A stretch of 64,000 nt of DNA from Methanosarcina barkeri 3 (GCF_000970305.1 NZ_CP009517.1:4402001-4466000); one strand, 5' to 3'. Counted from the stretch's first letter, positions 46,032 to 55,598 are shown. Numbers and translations are program-made. Notes: generated by a model from the sequence alone, not told the origin.

Positions 46032-46496
46032 TTATAAACATTGTCTAACAAATTCCTCTGGCATTAAAGTTCGTTTTACTGTTTCTTCAATTGATAATCC
46101 TTTACTCAAGAACCTTTTAACTACGCTTTCCATGGGTTCGCCAACCTCAACAATGTGCATATCAGGATCATAGAATCTTATAACCCGCTGTCCCCAGGGC
46201 TGCTCTTTTAGCTCGTGCACATACGTAACGGAGTTCATACCTTTCAGTTTTTGAAGAAAACTGTCTAAATCGTCTTCTTCAAAATACAGTTCAGCATTAT
46301 TTGATTTTTGAACGATATCGTTTTTGTTTATGCCTATTAAACCTGAAAAGTGTGATTTCAAGTGTATGGCAAAGCCGTCCGCAAATGATACGTTCTCACC
46401 GAAATCGCACTGGACTTTTTGATTAAGGACATTTTCGTAAAAACTTCTGGAAGCCTCTATATCATTAACAACAATAAGTGGGCATATAAATCTCAT
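46032..46496 (-). CDS. VOC (glyoxalase/bleomycin-resistance fold) family protein
   Basis: 154 residues. It starts MRFICPLIVVNDIEASRSFYENVL, the classic first beta-alpha unit of the vicinal-oxygen-chelate fold. A WGQRVIRFYDPDMHIVEVGEP block holds the second metal-ligand Glu near residue 118. The last 30 residues are a helical extra (SIEETVKRTLMPEEF). AGGAGAAA precedes ATG 46496. The reaction is unknown; such proteins act as isomerases, dioxygenases or binding proteins. Confidence 0.85.
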   Translation of the reverse strand: MRFICPLIVVNDIEASRSFYENVLNQKVQCDFGENVSFADGFAIHLKSHFSGLIGINKNDIVQKSNNAELYFEEDDLDSFLQKLKGMNSVTYVHELKEQPWGQRVIRFYDPDMHIVEVGEPMESVVKRFLSKGLSIEETVKRTLMPEEFVRQCL

Positions 46497-46882
46497 TTTT
46501 ATTTTCTCCTTTTGTAATTTCGACGCTTATTAATTACTTCAGCGACTATTAATCATAGCCTAACAGGCTGAAAGTATTTTTCTCATAAGAATCAAGTAAA
46601 ATTTCCAGAAGAAATTAAATTCCCAAACGAAAAAAAGAAAATATTATTACAAAGTTAAATAGGCAATACTATTTCGGGTTAAAAACTTTAATTCTCAACA
46701 AAACACTTTAGTAAAAATATGGAAATTAAAAGTTGCTCGCAAAGCAAGCAACTATGCTGGTCCTGTAACAAGAACTGATCTTAAAAAGATAATTATCTCA
46801 ATCCTGTAACAAAAACTGATCTAAAGAGATAATTATCTCAGAATAGGCATGTTTTAATAGGTTGAATAGTTACAAAAATTAT
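46497..46882. other. Intergenic region upstream of the VOC gene
   Basis: Holds a pair of ~40-base direct repeats (46761-46840, listed separately) and TTGCTCGCAAAGCAAGCAA near 46733-46752. No gene was seen. Confidence 0.5.
46761..46840. repeat. Two direct repeats, each carrying the palindrome GATAATTATC
   Basis: Copies at 46761-46800 and 46802-46840 start TCCTGTAACAA and end in GATAATTATCTCA. The 10-base perfect palindrome is spaced about 40 bases apart in the two copies, as for a tandem operator. They lie about 270 bases upstream of the VOC gene. Confidence 0.7.
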
Positions 46883-48202
46883 TTACTTTCTTCTATATTT
46901 CCTGCATTTTTCCACAAATTTGTCTACAGGGAAAGTAGCAGGATGAGAATGCATATAACCTGCCAGGGTGTTGTGTTCGATGAGGCCGTCAAAACCGCCC
47001 TGTATACCTTTTCCACGCAGCATCTCATATGCGAATTTTGCATCGCGATCACATTCTGTGAGAGAGTAGTGGAATTCGTGGCCTCTTATGTTGTGAGAAG
47101 AGAAGTTTTTGTCCAGAGGACGAGCTTCAGTATATCCGAGGGCTTTAAGCCGGTTTGTCATATGTGTGTTTGCAGGTACGACGTCTGCGAGTTTATACGT
47201 CCTGTTATCTATCTCATATGTACCGCAGAGGTAAAGAAGACCCCCACACTCTGCATAGATAGGCAAACCATCAGCTGCAAGGCCCTTGAGTTTTCTGGTC
47301 GTTTCTGACTTTTCAAGGATTTCTGCGTAAAGTTCAGGGTAGCCGCCTCCAAGGTAAATTCCGTCCACATCCGGAAGCTCTCCTGCCATAGGACTAAAAA
47401 ATTCTACCTCAGCTCCATAATCCTTAAAAGCATCGAACATATCCTGGTAATAAAAACAAAAAGCCGGGTCCATGGCAACCCCTATCCTGAGATCTGCCTC
47501 AGGCCTCCGGATATCCCTGAATTCCGGAACTGAAATGGACTCAGCAAGTTCGAGCACTGCGTCAAGGTTAACGTTTTCCTCAATAAAAGCCGCCATTTCC
47601 TCAGTATTATAATCCTTTTCATGGGCCATGTAAAGCCCTAGATGTCTGGAGGGGACCTCGATATCTTTTCTTCTTGGAATCATACCTACTATAGGGATGT
47701 CACCCGGAAGTGAATTTTTTACAAGTTCCGCATGCCTTGGGCTGCCTACCTGATTCAGGATAACGCCTGCAACCCTTACATCAGGATCAAACTCGGAATA
47801 CCCTTTAAGGAGGGCAGCTGCGCTTCTGGACATACCATGTACATTGATTACCAGAATTACAGGTAGATTAAGGATTTTTGCAACATGTGCGGAACTTGCA
47901 ATTTCTGTAGAATCGATTCCGTCAAAGAGTCCCATAACTCCTTCTACTACCACAATATCCGCATCTGCAGCAGTCCGAGCTACAGTCTGACCGACTCCGT
48001 CAGTGCCCATTATGTATGTGTCCAGGTTTCTTGAGGGGCGCCCGCAAATTGCAGTGTGATGAGAAGGATCGATATAATCAGGCCCTACTTTGTAAGGCTG
48101 AACCTTTAGCTGCCTGTGTTTAAGGGCAGCCATGATACCCATGGAGACTGTCGTTTTTCCGACCCCACTATGGGTTCCTGCAATAAGTATTCCTTTTGTC
48201 AT
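46883..48202 (-). CDS. cfbB: Ni-sirohydrochlorin / cobyrinate a,c-diamide synthase
   Basis: 439 residues. The P-loop GTHSGVGKTTVS lies at about 8-19, VEGVMGLFDG near 82, and a class I glutamine amidotransferase-like domain contains the nucleophile Cys in YAECGGLLYLCG near 325. It amidates the a and c side chains of the tetrapyrrole. In methanogens this family (CfbB) acts on Ni-sirohydrochlorin for coenzyme F430 and may also serve cobamide synthesis. ATG 48202 (MTKGILIAG) is used; the longer frame adds a poor 20-residue leader. Confidence 0.92.
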   Translation of the reverse strand: MTKGILIAGTHSGVGKTTVSMGIMAALKHRQLKVQPYKVGPDYIDPSHHTAICGRPSRNLDTYIMGTDGVGQTVARTAADADIVVVEGVMGLFDGIDSTEIASSAHVAKILNLPVILVINVHGMSRSAAALLKGYSEFDPDVRVAGVILNQVGSPRHAELVKNSLPGDIPIVGMIPRRKDIEVPSRHLGLYMAHEKDYNTEEMAAFIEENVNLDAVLELAESISVPEFRDIRRPEADLRIGVAMDPAFCFYYQDMFDAFKDYGAEVEFFSPMAGELPDVDGIYLGGGYPELYAEILEKSETTRKLKGLAADGLPIYAECGGLLYLCGTYEIDNRTYKLADVVPANTHMTNRLKALGYTEARPLDKNFSSHNIRGHEFHYSLTECDRDAKFAYEMLRGKGIQGGFDGLIEHNTLAGYMHSHPATFPVDKFVEKCRKYRRK

Positions 48203-49061
48203 CTGCTGGATATTGTTGCCGTTAAAATATATTAAAGCTATTAATCCATCTGCTTTAAGCACTTTGTAGTTGTTTTCAGGAAAAATGAGTCAAGAGAAAA
48301 AAGTCAAAAAGTCCAGGTGAGTATGTTAATTCACATTGAAATATTATTTTTTAGATAATCCGGAAATTCCGGTGTTGGCATCCATGCACATAATCTTAAG
48401 TTAAGGGTTATATACTCTAAGGAAAGAACAGTTTAATTCCGGAAAATATAGATAAAAGAGGCTTTGACCTTTTTGAGTTGAGTAAGTTATAAGTTGAATA
48501 AATTATGAACTGAATATTATGAACTGAATATTATGAACTGAATATTATGAACTGAATATTATGAACTGAATATTATGAACTGAATATTATGAACTGAATA
48601 AATTATAAACTGAATAAATTATAAATTGAATAAGATATAGATAATTATAGTACTCATTTATATAGTTAAAATTAAATAATTAGTTCCAGTTTTTGGTTCC
48701 AAATTCAATAATCGTATACCCATATTAGTATAATCAATTCATATTACCTTAAACATCCGGCCCGTATCAGTATACTTATTCAGTCAATATCAGTATCTTT
48801 ATTCAATTGAACCAGTAAGACATTCCGGACCCTTTCTCAGATGCAAATTTATTTGAAATCATGCACTATAGACATGACCCGTTTATAGACGATTTCATAG
48901 ATAGTTTTAGAGATCTTCACAAAAATCGTCTCACAGATAGTTTCTGAGATAGTTTCTGAGATGAAATTTTTGTCCTGAAAGTAATGAAAAATAGCCAGGC
49001 CTGAGTAGCTAATTGATAAAGAATTGCATACCGAATATTTAATAGGGGATTTTAACCAGCC
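48203..49061. other. Long AT-rich intergenic region
   Basis: Over 850 bases between the divergent cfbB and moaA genes. It contains a 14-base tandem repeat (48507-48634), a shorter AGATAGTTTCTG repeat near 48932-48962, and many TATA-like stretches. No gene or convincing structured RNA was found. Confidence 0.6.
48507..48634. repeat. Tandem repeat of a 14-base unit
   Basis: Six exact copies of GAACTGAATATTAT from 48507, then three degenerate copies of the type AAACTGAATAAATTAT. Confidence 0.92.
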
Positions 49062-50060
49062 ATGAAGAAGAAAAATCCAGAAAAAGCTCCTGAAATTAGG
49101 GAAGAAAACTCAAAAAAGATTCTTGAGGATTCTTATGGACGAAGGGTGACAGGACTCAGGATATCAATAACTGATAGGTGCAACCTTTCATGCATGTACT
49201 GCCATAACGAAGGTGCAGATTGCTGTGCTCGCGGCCCGGTGGGAAATGAAATGAAACCCGAGTTAATCTGTGGAATTGTCAGAGAAGCTGCAAAGTTCGG
49301 GGTAAATAAAATAAAATTCTCAGGGGGAGAACCGCTTTTTCGAAAGGATTTTGAAGAAATTCTTTCCTGCCTTCCTCCGTTAAAAGAAGTTTCTGCGACC
49401 ACTAATGGAATCCTACTTGAAAAACGTGCAAGAACCCTTAAAGCTGCCGGCCTTGATAGGGTAAATGTAAGCCTGGATTCTCTTATTCCTGAAAAATACG
49501 AAAGGATTACCGGAGCTTCCCCTGGCTCACTTGAGAAAGTTATCAGAGGAATTGACAGCGCAGTTGAAGCTGGGCTGACTCCTGTGAAGCTGAATATGGT
49601 ACTCCTTAAAGGCATAAACGATGACGAAATCGATTCTATGATGGAGTTTGTCCGGCCTTATAAAGGAATGGTCATCCTGCAACTCATCGAGCTTATGGAC
49701 ATTGATCCCAGGCTTTCGAAGTATATGATTGACTCGAAAGCTCTTGAAAAAAGTCTGGCTGAGAGGGCAAGTGAAGTTAAGGTAAGGCACTTGCATCATC
49801 GAAGAAAGTACATTATCGACGGTGTAGAGGTTGAATTCGTTCGGCCCATGGACAACTCGGAGTTTTGCGCCTACTGCAGCAGGCTCAGGATTACAGCAGA
49901 CGGAAAGTTCAAGCCCTGCTTGCTGGTAAATGACAACCTTGTGGATGTCATGGGAGCAAAAAGCTCTGAAGAGATAGAAAAGCTGCTTAAGCTTGCAGTA
50001 AGCCGAAGGAAGCCATATTGCATGCCTGTTAGTACTCTTGAACAAGAAGAAAAGACTTAA
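49062..50060 (+). CDS. moaA: GTP 3',8-cyclase
   Basis: 332 residues. The radical-SAM cluster motif is CNLSCMYC at about residues 41-48, with SGGEPL near 88. The second [4Fe-4S] site is CAYCSRLRITADGKFKPC (C-x2-C-x13-C) near 270. It rearranges GTP to 3',8-cyclo-dihydro-GTP, the first molybdopterin step, needed for the tungsten/molybdenum formylmethanofuran dehydrogenases. The C-terminus lacks the Gly-Gly seen in bacterial MoaA. Start ATG 49062. Confidence 0.95.
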   Translation: MKKKNPEKAPEIREENSKKILEDSYGRRVTGLRISITDRCNLSCMYCHNEGADCCARGPVGNEMKPELICGIVREAAKFGVNKIKFSGGEPLFRKDFEEILSCLPPLKEVSATTNGILLEKRARTLKAAGLDRVNVSLDSLIPEKYERITGASPGSLEKVIRGIDSAVEAGLTPVKLNMVLLKGINDDEIDSMMEFVRPYKGMVILQLIELMDIDPRLSKYMIDSKALEKSLAERASEVKVRHLHHRRKYIIDGVEVEFVRPMDNSEFCAYCSRLRITADGKFKPCLLVNDNLVDVMGAKSSEEIEKLLKLAVSRRKPYCMPVSTLEQEEKT

Positions 50061-50104
50061 AGAGAAAACAGACTCAGAGATGAATGTAATAACGTGGAGG
50101 AAAA

Positions 50105-50269
50105 ATGAAGATTGAACTTTTAGTAGATGAGAGAAAAATCCAGATGAATGATTTTGTCCAGAAAATCATAGTAAATGTAATTAAGGCAATGGTGGAGACA
50201 TTACATACTATCGACAGCGAATGGAAGGAAATTTCCATTCATATCGAAAAAGATAAACTGAAAGAGTAA
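50105..50269 (+). CDS. Small 54-residue protein downstream of moaA
   Basis: A frame of 54 codons from ATG 50105 to TAA 50267-50269, with GTGGAGG at 50094-50100. The product is MKIELLVDERKIQMNDFVQK and continues with a hydrophobic/amphipathic helix and an EISIHIEKDK strand, so a small alpha/beta fold is likely. It lies 44 bases after moaA and is probably co-transcribed. The strong ribosome site and strand-helix-strand pattern support a real gene. No function is known to me. Confidence 0.7.
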   Translation: MKIELLVDERKIQMNDFVQKIIVNVIKAMVETLHTIDSEWKEISIHIEKDKLKE

Positions 50270-50463
50270 AAAGGACTTTTTTGGACAAAAGTAAGTTAAT
50301 GTCTCTCAGAAACCAAAATTCCCTCTTTTCCTTTTTCATTTCGGGTAAATTTTGAATCTTCTGTTGTTTTATAGTTCAGACTAATTTTTGGAACCTTCAG
50401 CCATTTGAGGTTCCAAGTAAATCTTCAAATAGGAGTAACGCAACCAGAAACATCTGGAGATAT

Positions 50464-51255
50464 TTAGAGATATCTTTCGATTTCTGAGAAATCTATCCTG
50501 GCAGTTGAATCCAGGGAAATAGGAGTTATTGAGACGTGTCCTTTCTGCATAATGGCGTGCACGTCAGTTCCTTCTTCTTCCTCCCGGATAAGGTCGCCTG
50601 CAATCCAGTAATAGGGCCTGCCTCTTGGGTCACGCCTTTCCTCGACATCCGTTTTAAAGATTTTTCGTGCAAGACGGGTTATCTCTAAAGGAGTATCCTC
50701 TTCAGCATGATAGGGAATGTTTATGTTAAGAAGATCTACGTTTTCAGGCATACCATACTTCAGGATATTTCGAGCAACTCTGTTTACTACTTTTATACCA
50801 ACTTCAAAACGCTCTCTATGGTAGTTCCTGGGGTCATCGAATTTCTGTCCTTCATCAAGCACCTGCATGGAGGCGGCAATTGCAGGCACTCCGTAGCTTG
50901 CAGCTTCAAGTGCTCCTCCTATTGTTCCTGAGGTAGTGATAGTATCCGTGCTGATATTTTCTCCGATGTTAAAACCGGAAAGCACCAGGTCAGGCAGCTC
51001 CTTGAGGATCGTGAAGATGCCCAGAATTACAGCATCCGTAGGAGTTCCTCCCACAGAGTAAGCAGGTATACCTCCTGAATTAGTTTTCGTGATTCGAAGG
51101 GGTTCAAAGATAGAGATCGAACGCCCGACTCCGCTCTGCTGGACAGCAGGAGCCGAAATTGTAACTTCCCCGAGGTCCGAAACGCTGTCAAAAGCGGCTT
51201 TCAGACCTGTGGAGTATACACCATCATCATTGGTAACAAGAATTTTTGGAGCCAT
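50464..51255 (-). CDS. surE: 5'/3'-nucleotidase SurE
   Basis: 263 residues from ATG 51255 (MAPKILVTNDDGVYSTG). An upstream ATG at 51267 adds MRKL. The metal-binding Asp-Asp lies in TNDDG near residue 9, LSGFNIGEN near 92 and SGTIGGALEAA near 105. The enzyme removes phosphate from nucleoside monophosphates. Length is typical. No operon is seen; the gene is convergent with the moaA side and divergent from the transporter at 51417. Confidence 0.95.
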   Translation of the reverse strand: MAPKILVTNDDGVYSTGLKAAFDSVSDLGEVTISAPAVQQSGVGRSISIFEPLRITKTNSGGIPAYSVGGTPTDAVILGIFTILKELPDLVLSGFNIGENISTDTITTSGTIGGALEAASYGVPAIAASMQVLDEGQKFDDPRNYHRERFEVGIKVVNRVARNILKYGMPENVDLLNINIPYHAEEDTPLEITRLARKIFKTDVEERRDPRGRPYYWIAGDLIREEEEGTDVHAIMQKGHVSITPISLDSTARIDFSEIERYL

Positions 51256-51416
51256 GAGTTTTCTCATAAGTTGCCGGATAATTTAAAATTAATGGAAAGG
51301 CCGCATGGAATAAAATCCAGAAGAAATAATTCGATTCGAACATTAATATAATAATAAGAACAATATATATGAAGCAATATAATTTACGATAAAAATCTAT
51401 TCGGGGAGTGGTATTA

Positions 51417-52007
51417 ATGGCGGAAACACAGGAAATAGCAACAGATGTGCATGTAATGGACAGGACCGCAAACCCTACACCGCTTGGATTTACTGGCCTC
51501 GGCCTGTCAGCCGTTCTACTGAGCCTGAGCTATATAGGTATTTACCCTGTAGACTCAATGATCGTTTCCATGGCAATGTTCCTCGGGGGTTTTGCTGAGG
51601 TCTTTGCCGGCATCATGGCCTGGAAAAAAGGGAGTGTTTTTGGAGGCACGGCATTTTGTGCATTCGGGCTTTTCTGGTTTTCTCTTGCAAGCCTTCTTCT
51701 ACTGCCGGCAGCGGGACTTATCGAAGCCCCAACTCCAATATCCATTGCAGCATACCTTTTCATCTGGGGAGTGTATACCTTCGTACTGTTAATAGCAACT
51801 CTGAAGCTAGGCAGCAAAGCGATAATGTTCACATTCGTGACCCTTTTCTTGTTGTTCATGTTACTGGCTATCGTAAATGCTACGGAAAACGCAGGCCTGC
51901 TCGTCATAGCTGGCTATGTAGGCCTTATTGTAGGCTTTGCAGCCCTGTACACTGCCCTTGCGATAGTACTGAATGACGCATACGGAAGGACGGTCGCTCC
52001 AGTATGA
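51417..52007 (+). CDS. Acetate/succinate transporter family protein (GPR1/FUN34/YaaH)
   Basis: 196 residues with six membrane helices. The family motif NPTPLGFTGLG is at about 20-30, followed by MAMFLGGFAEVFAGIMAWKKG and FGLFWFSLA, matching AceTr proteins that form acetate-permeable hexamers. For a methanogen that can grow on acetate this is a plausible uptake or exchange channel, but specificity is not shown here. Start ATG 51417 after GGGGAGTGG. The gene is well separated from its neighbours. Confidence 0.93.
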   Translation: MAETQEIATDVHVMDRTANPTPLGFTGLGLSAVLLSLSYIGIYPVDSMIVSMAMFLGGFAEVFAGIMAWKKGSVFGGTAFCAFGLFWFSLASLLLLPAAGLIEAPTPISIAAYLFIWGVYTFVLLIATLKLGSKAIMFTFVTLFLLFMLLAIVNATENAGLLVIAGYVGLIVGFAALYTALAIVLNDAYGRTVAPV

Positions 52008-52245
52008 AGAAAGAGTAAAGAAATAAACGAACACTTAAACAAAAACTTAAACGAAAATTTAACAGAAAAATGAACTATGGGAATTTACCGATAAACCCTG
52101 ATAAGACAAGTATATTCGGATTATTGCTCAAGTTTAAAAGATGATATTTTATTTGTAACTTTAGCAACTAATTCCCATAGAAATTTATTAACAGAGAAAT
52201 CATCAATAATATTAAAAATTTTATTTTAGACTGCCTGGATTATTT

Positions 52246-52287
52246 GCATAGTATTAGTTGCATAGTATTAGTTGCATAGTATTAGTT
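52246..52287. repeat. Three copies of a 14-base unit
   Basis: GCATAGTATTAGTT repeats exactly three times, ending 16 bases from the stop of the DUF1269 gene. Confidence 0.93.
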
Positions 52288-52302
52288 GCATATAATTTTC
52301 AA

Positions 52303-52791
52303 TTATTCTCCAGCACCAAAGGCAGCTTTAAGTTTATGTTCTTCTTCTTTGGAAAGGGAAGTACGCACTACTTTTGGATTAAACGTAGCGAGCTGATCAA
52401 GGACCTTGTCCTCAGTCCACTTTGAAATCAACAGAAAAAGAGCAGATCCTCCTGGCTCGATGGTTTCAGCAACTTCATGGATGAAGTCGTCGTTTATTCC
52501 GTAATCGGTCAATTTCCCTGCAATTGCACCTGTGATGGCACCAACTGCCATTCCGAGCCAGGGCATCCAGAAAAGCAGTCCTATTAGCATACCCCAGAAA
52601 GCTCCACCTACAGTACCTGTACCTACAAGGTCTACAGCCTGCTTGACCTTGACCTTGCCATCATGATTGCGAACAACGATTGCGGCATCATCGAGGGTGA
52701 TTAATTGCTCTTTTTTAAGCCGGTTAATGGCTTCATCCATTTCAGATGCACCTTTCTCGTTCGGAAATGCAAAAACTATTAGCTCACTCAT
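52303..52791 (-). CDS. DUF1269 family protein
   Basis: 162 residues. A soluble N-terminal part (LIVFAFPNEKGASEMDEAI, a ferredoxin-like fold) is followed by a glycine-rich hydrophobic hairpin (GTGTVGGAFWGMLIGLLF... GMAVGAITGAIAG) at about 57-93. A second soluble half contains GGSALFLLISKWTEDKVL. This layout defines DUF1269, a family of membrane-inserted, possibly stress-related proteins of unknown function. AGGAGAT precedes ATG 52791. Confidence 0.88.
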   Translation of the reverse strand: MSELIVFAFPNEKGASEMDEAINRLKKEQLITLDDAAIVVRNHDGKVKVKQAVDLVGTGTVGGAFWGMLIGLLFWMPWLGMAVGAITGAIAGKLTDYGINDDFIHEVAETIEPGGSALFLLISKWTEDKVLDQLATFNPKVVRTSLSKEEEHKLKAAFGAGE

Positions 52792-53709
52792 AATTCAGGA
52801 ATCTCCTTTTAGTTTTTAGCTTATACAAAAAACATGAGCTTGATAGCCTTAGTTTAAGAGTAGTAAATTACCATTCTTAGATCCAACAGAAAACAGCTTA
52901 CCAGAGGAAACAAAAGCCTCGATAACGTTCTATGAAGTTTTTATCTATTAACGATAACATAAACTCAGAGCTAAGGACTTTGCTATTTCTACTTACAACC
53001 CTGGATAACCTTCGGTTCACTGACCCATATCCCTCCTTCTGAAAACGCAGGTTTCCCTGTTTGGCTATCGCAGAAGTTATAGTATAATAATTGCAGTATA
53101 TTATATATGTTTTACGTACTTAATAAATAATCTTGGAGAATATTAAAAATAAGATGACAAAAATATGTTAGGAATAATATTTTAAAGAGTTTTTATGACT
53201 TGATAGGTTCTTTATGACCTGATAGTAGTTCTTTGATACCTGATAAGTTCTTTATGACTTGATAGCAATTCTAGCAGTTTTTTGAAACCTGAAAGAAATT
53301 CTCTGAGACCTGAAAGAAATTCTTTAACCAGATGACATTTGAAACCGGTGAGGTATCAAACAAGGGCACTAAATAAGTCATCTGGTGTTTGAATATAGCT
53401 GGAGGACTAGATAATTAGTACCAATCCTCCTTTCAGAATAGGCATATGCAATTAACAAGCAAAGCCTAATAGCCCAAACTTGAAAAGCGATGTGCTTTTG
53501 CGGTCCGGGTTTTATGTTTGAGATTTCTTGTTGAGTTACATGAGTTCAGATCATGCTAGGCAATGGCAATCTTCCTCTTAATTTTAGATAATCACTGCCA
53601 CCTCCCCACCGGGAGCTCCCCAACTTTGACCCGGAAATCGTTTTTCTGGTGGCAAGCAGTTTTTCGTATCCGAAAGGAATTAGCCTACCTGTGAAACTGA
53701 GTTAATAGA
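52792..53709. other. Long intergenic region with degenerate repeats and four inverted repeats
   Basis: At 53185-53325 a ~19-base unit (GTTCTTTATGACCTGATAG) recurs six or seven times with drift. After it come four inverted repeats: CCAGATGAC/GTCATCTGG (53328-53385), GGAGGA/TCCTCC (53401-53430, then TTT), AAAAGC/GCTTTT with a five-base loop (53483-53499), and TGCCACC/GGTGGCA (53596-53654) enclosing the palindrome GGGAGCTCCC at 53611-53620. The last is the most GC-rich stretch nearby. One or more structured RNAs are possible; no protein gene was seen. Confidence 0.4.
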
Positions 53710-53898
53710 TTAAACTCCGAACACGGTTTTCACGGTGTACACATAGAGGTGGTGAACACCTATGGCAAACATCATGACTCTTACGACCAGAAACTCCAGA
53801 TTATGGAGCCAGTGAGTCGTTTCTATAAGCTTTTCCGAATGTAAAACTCTTTTTTCCTTTACGGATCTTACGATTTCTTTTAAACTCTTTGATAGCAT
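53710..53898 (-). CDS. Small protein with one hydrophobic segment, unknown
   Basis: 62 residues from ATG 53898 (MLSKSLKEIVRSVKEKRV), with GTGGGG about ten bases upstream. A GTG at 53913 would extend it by five residues. The first half is basic and amphipathic. Residues about 33-57 (LEFLVVRVMMFAIGVHHLYVY) are hydrophobic and could lie in or on the membrane. No family is recognised. It faces the MntA/HepT side of the island and stands alone. The evidence is moderate: clean frame, ribosome site and non-random composition. Confidence 0.45.
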   Translation of the reverse strand: MLSKSLKEIVRSVKEKRVLHSEKLIETTHWLHNLEFLVVRVMMFAIGVHHLYVYTVKTVFGV

Positions 53899-54442
53899 TT
53901 TGTTAAACCCCACTCATAATGTATTCTATCTAATATTGTCTCAAAGCATTCCTGTTAGAAATTACTCTGAGTACGTACCCTATAAAATCCAACGAGATCT
54001 CAAACAGGCACTTTATGTTCAAAAGTACCCTGCATAGCATACACTATCCGACGTTATCTCAAAGAGGCATCTTCATGTCGAAAATGCATTATTTACCCCA
54101 CCGACTCTAGCTTTAGAAGCTTGTGATATTAAAAGTTGTTGACCCTGTATGAGATAATTTTATATGAACACGTAAATAATATTCAGATGCCCTGATTAAC
54201 ATTTTAGTCGATGGACATGAGATAAAGCCTGAGCATTAATTACGAGAAGGGTCAAATTATAAATTCAAGTTGGATTATCTAACCCAAATATCGAGAAAAT
54301 AAGGCAATAAAAAGTGTTCCTAAGTCTATTTCCTGCGCCCTACAAAACAGGATAGAGCGAAAAAAATCCATATCAGACAAAAGAAAAGGAATAAACGGCA
54401 GTTCCCAGAATCAAAAATCAAAAACATGGATTAGCAAAGAAA
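53899..54442. other. Intergenic region with three degenerate ~65-base repeats
   Basis: Three imperfect units can be aligned around ATCTCAAA(C/G)AGGCA: about 53930-53965, 53985-54030 and 54045-54095. Each has TATC(C/T)(A/G)A(C/T) before and a TTC-A-AAAAT-like segment after. They are too diverged for recent slippage and no CRISPR-like constant repeat is present. The remaining ~340 bases show nothing. Confidence 0.4.
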
Positions 54443-54802
54443 TCAGGATATTGAACTTTCCAAGTCTTTAAGAATCTCAGAAATTTGATCTTTTAAAGGA
54501 GGTAAATTGCTACTAACCGTCCTCCATACAACATTGAGATCCACACCAAAGTAGGAATGTATTAGCTTGTCACGTGTTCTTGCCATCTCTTTCCAGGGGA
54601 CGGAAGGATAATTTGTTTTTATGTTAGGGGAAACGTTTTTTGCAGCTTCCCCTATGATTTCCAGAGCCCTAACCACAGCAAAAACTCTCATATCATCTTC
54701 TATAAATTCCTCAAAAGAGATGTCTCGGGTGAAATATTCTATTTTCTCTATGGCATCAATGATATCTGATAAATAATCTCGAAATTCTGTTTTTTCATTC
54801 AT
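54443..54802 (-). CDS. hepT: HepT-type HEPN ribonuclease toxin
   Basis: 119 residues, all helical (DUF86/HepT). The RNase motif R-x4-H-x-Y is RDKLIHSY at about 82-89. In studied pairs HepT cuts RNA and is silenced by MntA, which adds AMP to the tyrosine of this motif; the tyrosine is present here. The gene follows mntA with a four-base overlap, the usual order. It may stabilise the island or act in phage defence. No sign of decay. Confidence 0.92.
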   Translation of the reverse strand: MNEKTEFRDYLSDIIDAIEKIEYFTRDISFEEFIEDDMRVFAVVRALEIIGEAAKNVSPNIKTNYPSVPWKEMARTRDKLIHSYFGVDLNVVWRTVSSNLPPLKDQISEILKDLESSIS

Positions 54803-55119
54803 ACTGCTACAACTTCCTCAAGGATATGCTTCCCAATAGCAGATTTCAGGGCAGATTTCATCACAAGATCCACTTTCACACCAAGAATTTCACTGAGGTA
54901 ATCCTCAAGTTGAATGTACTCAAAAAAACCGGGAGCTTCATCAAACTCAACCAGAATATCAAGATCACTCTCAGGCTTTTGTTCCCCGCGAATATAAGAA
55001 CCAAAAATCCCGAGATAACTAACTTTATACTTCCTGGAAATTTCCGGCAGATGATGACGCAAAATAGCCCTGAATCGAACAGCATCTCTGGAGGAGGCAA
55101 TAGAACTGTCTTCTGCCAT
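54799..55119 (-). CDS. mntA: MntA-type minimal nucleotidyltransferase antitoxin
   Basis: 106 residues. The nucleotidyltransferase motif GS-x10-D-x-D is complete: [15 protein letters not shown] at about 40-54, followed by the third acidic residue in VDLVMKSAL near 87-90. It is predicted to AMPylate the HepT partner encoded four bases overlapping downstream. Length and order match known MntA/HepT modules. Start ATG 55119, no clear ribosome site. Confidence 0.92.
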   Translation of the reverse strand: MAEDSSIASSRDAVRFRAILRHHLPEISRKYKVSYLGIFGSYIRGEQKPESDLDILVEFDEAPGFFEYIQLEDYLSEILGVKVDLVMKSALKSAIGKHILEEVVAV

Positions 55120-55319
55120 AATAAGTACTCGACTTCAATCTTTAAATATTTGTCTTGAAACCGATATAAGGTGTAAAAGATCAAAAAATTAAAAATCGGG
55201 CAGCAATAATAGTCGTCTTAAACCTGTATTATCCCACGCCCGACACGGTTGAATATAAAAACCCTGATAAGTGAGAAATTAGAAAAGTACTCAAAACGAC
55301 AAAAAAGACTAAAAGAGAA

Positions 55320-55598
55320 TCAAATATTTCCGTTTTTGGAATAGATCTTATTTAATTCTTCTTTAGATAAAGGACATCGAATCAGGTCATCAAACTGTTG
55401 ATGTGATAACTTAAGTTGATTTCTCATTTTGCTTAATAGCTTGTCACCATATTCATCTTTTCCGTGGCTTATAAAAGTATGAATTCCTGTTTTGGTTCCA
55501 TCGACATAATATGTGTACAATTTGTGATGAGAATTTTGAAGCTGAAACCCCTTTTTAGATAAAGAAGACTCAATGTCTTTTACTTTATATTTAGACAT
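55320..55598 (-). CDS. HicA-like mRNA interferase-type protein
   Basis: 92 residues. The pattern GFQLQNSHHKLYTYYVDG, with the double His where HicA has its catalytic His, then TFISHGKDEYGDKLLSKMRNQL where HicA has a HG-x-E/K...L-x2-I-x2-Q-L segment, indicates a HicA/dsRBD-like fold. It lacks a HicB partner. Instead it overlaps the 347-residue gene by eight bases. GTAGGTG precedes ATG 55598. It could be the toxin of a new pairing or a housekeeping RNA-binding protein. Confidence 0.65.
   Translation of the reverse strand: MSKYKVKDIESSLSKKGFQLQNSHHKLYTYYVDGTKTGIHTFISHGKDEYGDKLLSKMRNQLKLSHQQFDDLIRCPLSKEELNKIYSKNGNI

Noticed and set aside
48507-48634. Repeat array considered as a CRISPR
   Set aside because: Units are 14 bases and contiguous with no unique spacers, and no cas genes are present. 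The same holds for the other arrays.
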